Positions 61,168 to 64,000 of a DNA stretch of 64,000 bases are shown one piece after another; the first letter of the stretch is position 1, and every line of letters starts with the position of its first letter. The DNA lies in NCBI GenBank assembly GCA_013376995.1, contig JACAAZ010000013.1, forward strand, positions 70,645-134,644. The letters are read 5' to 3'. Source of the DNA: Bacteroidota bacterium (GTDB taxonomy: Bacteria > Bacteroidota > Bacteroidia > Bacteroidales > UBA4417). Under the pieces are notes generated by a model, which was not told the DNA's origin, did not search any database, and saw only the letters and a list, made by a program, of their open reading frames with translations. The translations under genes and the position numbers were made by a program.

Positions 61168-63840
61168 TTGATCCGGCACGACCATACATTCAGGTATCTC
61201 GCAACGCTATTTCTTGCTTTGCTGGTTTCGTTTGCCGGGGCTCAAAACCTGGATCGCCGGATATCTGTTTCGGCCAGCAATCAGCCATTGGGTGATGTCC
61301 TGAAGATGATCACCAAGAAATCAGGATTAAACTTCTCATACAGTTCCCAGCAAATCCCGGTTTCGAAAAAAGTAAGCATTCATTCTGATAATGAACCGGT
61401 CAGGGATATCCTCGATAAACTGCTTAAACCCCTAAATATTCAGTTCGTTATATCCGAAAAGCAACTCATCCTTAAGCCTGTTGATTCCGGGACTCCTGAA
61501 ACTCCAGCAACTCCAGCAACGTCTGAGAAACGTAAGTATACGATCAGCGGATTTGTGAAGGATAAGGCATCGGGGGAAATATTGATAGGTGCAAATGTCT
61601 ATGATAAGCAATCCTTCCTTGGGACAACCACTAATGCTTATGGCTTCTTTTCACTTACCCTTCCCGAAGGGACATATGACCTGGCCTATTCCTTAGTCGG
61701 TTACCAGCCAACCAGCCAATCCATCGATCTGCATGAAAACCGCAGGGTATCTTTTGAACTGGGTGAAGCAGCATTCAACATGAAAGAGGTGGAAATTGTA
61801 GGTAGCCAGGATGATGAAGGTGTTCAGAAAGCCAATCCCGGTGAACTGAAATTTTCAAATGCCACCTTGAAACAAATGCCCGGATTTGCAGGGAATATTG
61901 ATGTTGTGAAGTCACTTCAGTCCGTTCCCGGCATCAACTCTTTTGGAGACGGGTCCACCTTTTATTATGTAAGGGGAGGCAATAGTGATCAGAATCTTCT
62001 GCTGATCGACGACGCACCCATTTACAATCCCTCTCACCTTTTCGGATTCTTTTCAGCCCTGGCACCCGATGCCATTAAGGATGTAAAAGCCTACAAGGGC
62101 GATTTCCCTGCTTCTTACGGTGGAAGGCTTTCTTCAGTGATTGATGTCCGTTCCCGCGACGGAAATATGAAGAGATTAGGATTTTCAGGCAACCTTGGAC
62201 CCTTCACATCTGACCTTACCATTGAAGGCCCTTTCAAAAAAGAAAAGAGTTCATTTATTCTTTCAGCAAGGAGGTCAAATCTCAACTGGCTTAACTTTTC
62301 ATCGGTGCAGAACCGCACCTTCAGTATCATCTTCTATGACCTGAATGCAAAGGTAAACCTGCGGCTGAATGATAACAACCGTCTGTTTATCACAGCATAC
62401 AATGGCGATGATGATTTCAGGTCACTTAACGGTTCATCAGCCAACGGATTCGGAATCGAATGGAAGAACTCAATCGGTACATTGCGTTGGAACCATATCT
62501 TCAATAGCCGCCTATTTTCAAATACAACTGCATATTACAGCAAATATGACTACTTCCTTTACATATCAAGGGCTTTAAACAATTACTGGACATCCGCTAT
62601 ATCGAATGGATCCGTTAAGACCGATTTTACCTGGTACCCGAATCCTAAAAATACCGTCAAGGCTGGGTTGGAAGTGAGCAATCATTATTCAAATCCCGGG
62701 AATGTCCACGTATCTGATGCTTCCCTCACTGCTTTTATTACTGATATTCCACAATACCGGTCAGTCGAATACAGCTTTTACCTGAGCAATGAACAGCTGC
62801 TAACCCCAAAATTATCAGTCAGGTATGGGCTTCGGCTTACATCCTGGCGTGACATGGGTGCGACGACAGTTTATGTTTTTGATGGTACCCATAAGGTAAT
62901 TGATACAGTTTCGGTAGCTGCAAATACAATCTACCAGGGCTTTGTCAATCCAGAACCCCGAATTAGCATGGGTTATACATTCAGTGAGAATTCATCTGTC
63001 AGAGCAGGATATTGCAGAACGGTTCAGTATCTGCAGATGCTTTCAAATTCTACAAGCCCTTTTACCTCCCTGGAGGTATGGGCTCCAAGCGGGCCTACCC
63101 TAAAGCCACAGAAGGCGGACCAATACACCCTGGGATATGTCAGGGTATTTGGGAAAGCGCATTTCAATTTCTCCATAGAGACTTACTATAAGAAATTCTA
63201 CCATCAGCAGGAATACAAGGATCATGCGAATACACTCTATAATCCGCTCATTGAAGGCGAACTTCGTTTTGGGACTGCTGAATCCTATGGAGTTGAGGTG
63301 CTTTTAAGGAAGACGGAAGGTAAGTTTACCGGCTGGATTGGCTATTCCTATTCCAGGGCTATGCGGACCATTGAAGACGTGAATAATGGCGAGCCTTACC
63401 CTGCTTTCTATGATCATCCTACCACGATTTGCTTCAATCTCTCCTATAAATCGGGGAGGCATTGGGAGTATTCAGCTAACTGGATCTACCTGACCGGTTC
63501 GGCGATAACAACGCCGGTTGGATTTTATAGTTACAATGGTTATTCTGTTCCCATCTATGGAAAGAAGAACAACGACAGGTTACCAGACTACCACAGGCTG
63601 GACGTAGCCGTAACCTGTTGGCTGAACAAACCGGAGAGTAAGTTTAAGCACAGCCTGGTGTTTTCGTTGTACAATGCTTATGGCCGGAATAATCCGTTCT
63701 CCCTGAATTTCAACAAGGTGATGGATGACCAGGGAAAATTCTACATCCCTTCCGACCTGGATGGAAATTACGAGATTGTACCAACGAAGTTATCAGTTGC
63801 CGGGGTGATACCTTCGTTGAATTATACGTTCCGGTTTTAA
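61168..63840 (+). CDS. TonB-dependent receptor with STN signalling domain
   Basis: An 890-residue outer-membrane receptor. The signal region is at residues 10-26. An STN domain at about 27-105 (ISVSASNQPLGDVLKMITKK, LLKPLNIQFVISEKQL) would contact FecR. Next come a carboxypeptidase-regulatory-like domain at about 125-205, a plug (VVKSLQSVPGINSF, YVRGGNSDQNLLLIDDAPIY) and a barrel ending in NYTFRF. No SusD follows in the window. Substrate unknown; the sigma-FecR-receptor order indicates substrate-induced expression. It starts at TTG 61168. Confidence 0.9.
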   Translation: MIRHDHTFRYLATLFLALLVSFAGAQNLDRRISVSASNQPLGDVLKMITKKSGLNFSYSSQQIPVSKKVSIHSDNEPVRDILDKLLKPLNIQFVISEKQLILKPVDSGTPETPATPATSEKRKYTISGFVKDKASGEILIGANVYDKQSFLGTTTNAYGFFSLTLPEGTYDLAYSLVGYQPTSQSIDLHENRRVSFELGEAAFNMKEVEIVGSQDDEGVQKANPGELKFSNATLKQMPGFAGNIDVVKSLQSVPGINSFGDGSTFYYVRGGNSDQNLLLIDDAPIYNPSHLFGFFSALAPDAIKDVKAYKGDFPASYGGRLSSVIDVRSRDGNMKRLGFSGNLGPFTSDLTIEGPFKKEKSSFILSARRSNLNWLNFSSVQNRTFSIIFYDLNAKVNLRLNDNNRLFITAYNGDDDFRSLNGSSANGFGIEWKNSIGTLRWNHIFNSRLFSNTTAYYSKYDYFLYISRALNNYWTSAISNGSVKTDFTWYPNPKNTVKAGLEVSNHYSNPGNVHVSDASLTAFITDIPQYRSVEYSFYLSNEQLLTPKLSVRYGLRLTSWRDMGATTVYVFDGTHKVIDTVSVAANTIYQGFVNPEPRISMGYTFSENSSVRAGYCRTVQYLQMLSNSTSPFTSLEVWAPSGPTLKPQKADQYTLGYVRVFGKAHFNFSIETYYKKFYHQQEYKDHANTLYNPLIEGELRFGTAESYGVEVLLRKTEGKFTGWIGYSYSRAMRTIEDVNNGEPYPAFYDHPTTICFNLSYKSGRHWEYSANWIYLTGSAITTPVGFYSYNGYSVPIYGKKNNDRLPDYHRLDVAVTCWLNKPESKFKHSLVFSLYNAYGRNNPFSLNFNKVMDDQGKFYIPSDLDGNYEIVPTKLSVAGVIPSLNYTFRF

Positions 63841-63842
63841 GA

Positions 63843-63944
63843 AAATTCAAAGTGTAAAATTCAAAGTGCAAATTGTTCCTTGTTTGGAAAATACACGGAA
63901 ATGACCAATGAATGACCATCGAATGACCACCGAATGATCCGCCT
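63843..63944 (+). repeat. 14-bp duplication and 11-bp tandem repeat at the right edge
   Basis: AAAATTCAAAGTGT and AAAATTCAAAGTGC (63844-63871), then 11-base units ATGACCAATGA, ATGACCATCGA and ATGACCACCGA from 63901. The latter are the reverse complement of the 43.4-kb unit AGTCATTCAAT/GGTCATTCGAT. The remaining bases to 64000 are unassigned. Confidence 0.75.
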
Positions 63945-64000
63945 TGGTAGTGTTTAATTAACTGTGTAAAGGGGCCCGCGGCAGGCGCCCGAGAATAATT

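Noticed and set aside
61168..63840. SusC/SusD polysaccharide-utilisation pair
   Set aside because: The receptor has an STN domain and sigma/FecR partners, but no SusD gene or glycoside hydrolases follow within the window.
1..64000. tRNA, rRNA, transposase, integrase or phage genes
   Set aside because: Looked for on both strands and found none. A small tRNA cannot be excluded without a dedicated scan.

Overview
The window is chromosomal DNA of a member of the Bacteroidota (Bacteroidetes), probably a Bacteroidales/Marinilabiliales-like lineage. Four signs point there. Three predicted secreted proteins end in type IX secretion (T9SS, type A) sorting domains. Several genes follow the phylum's -33/-7 promoter (TTG/TTTG, about 17-23 bases, TAnnTTTG) rather than a -35/-10 promoter. 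There is a sigma / FecR anti-sigma / TonB-receptor set with an STN signalling domain. There are also a GldB-like lipoprotein, a receptor carrying a carboxypeptidase-regulatory-like domain, and lineage-typical variants of Mrp and Tgt. I see no tRNA, rRNA, transposase, integrase, phage gene or CRISPR array.

Bases 1-22,300 are mostly housekeeping. They hold the end of a SPOR-domain gene, trmB with an alkyltransferase-like gene, a trypsin-like lipoprotein, the mrp-nifU pair for Fe-S assembly, nadE, two outer-membrane barrels, a GldB-like lipoprotein, a TPR protein and a nif3 / zinc-ribbon operon. After these come lpxK, a UbiA prenyltransferase, two small enzymes, a LolD-like ATPase, a DUF2795 protein, secA, pyrH and frr. 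Intergenic regions here are short, with clean terminators and promoters.

Bases 22,300-42,500 are more accessory. They hold an orphan histidine kinase, a secreted ChbG-type deacetylase fused to a beta-lactamase-fold hydrolase, a radical SAM/SPASM protein, a T9SS propeller protein, an AI-2E-family exporter and a probable metal-uptake pair (small CxxxC membrane protein plus TonB receptor). Then follow an aromatic amino acid decarboxylase, a multidomain sialate-O-acetylesterase-like protein, a lipoprotein with a His-rich tail, a DUF421 protein beside a Cys-cluster protein of unknown function, an SPFH protein, a dipeptidase and a phosphopantetheinyl transferase.

Bases 42,500-64,000 hold a patatin-like protein, an ECF sigma factor overlapping a glycosyltransferase, tgt, an LptF/G permease and ispE. 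They also hold two large T9SS cargo proteins (1941 and 696 residues) and the sigma/FecR/TonB regulatory set. From about 32.4 kb onward the spacers carry many different short-period tandem repeats (periods 7, 8, 11, 14 and 16 bases), several of which begin inside or at the stop codon of the preceding gene. I saw no such arrays in the first 32 kb.

The observations I rate highest are: the deacetylase/beta-lactamase fusion; paired GACAnnnTGTC inverted repeats exactly 30 bases apart upstream of secA; repeats that run through stop codons; near-ideal G-quadruplex repeats between two divergent genes; and the Cys-cluster gene next to DUF421. I did not identify a complete new defence or mobile system.
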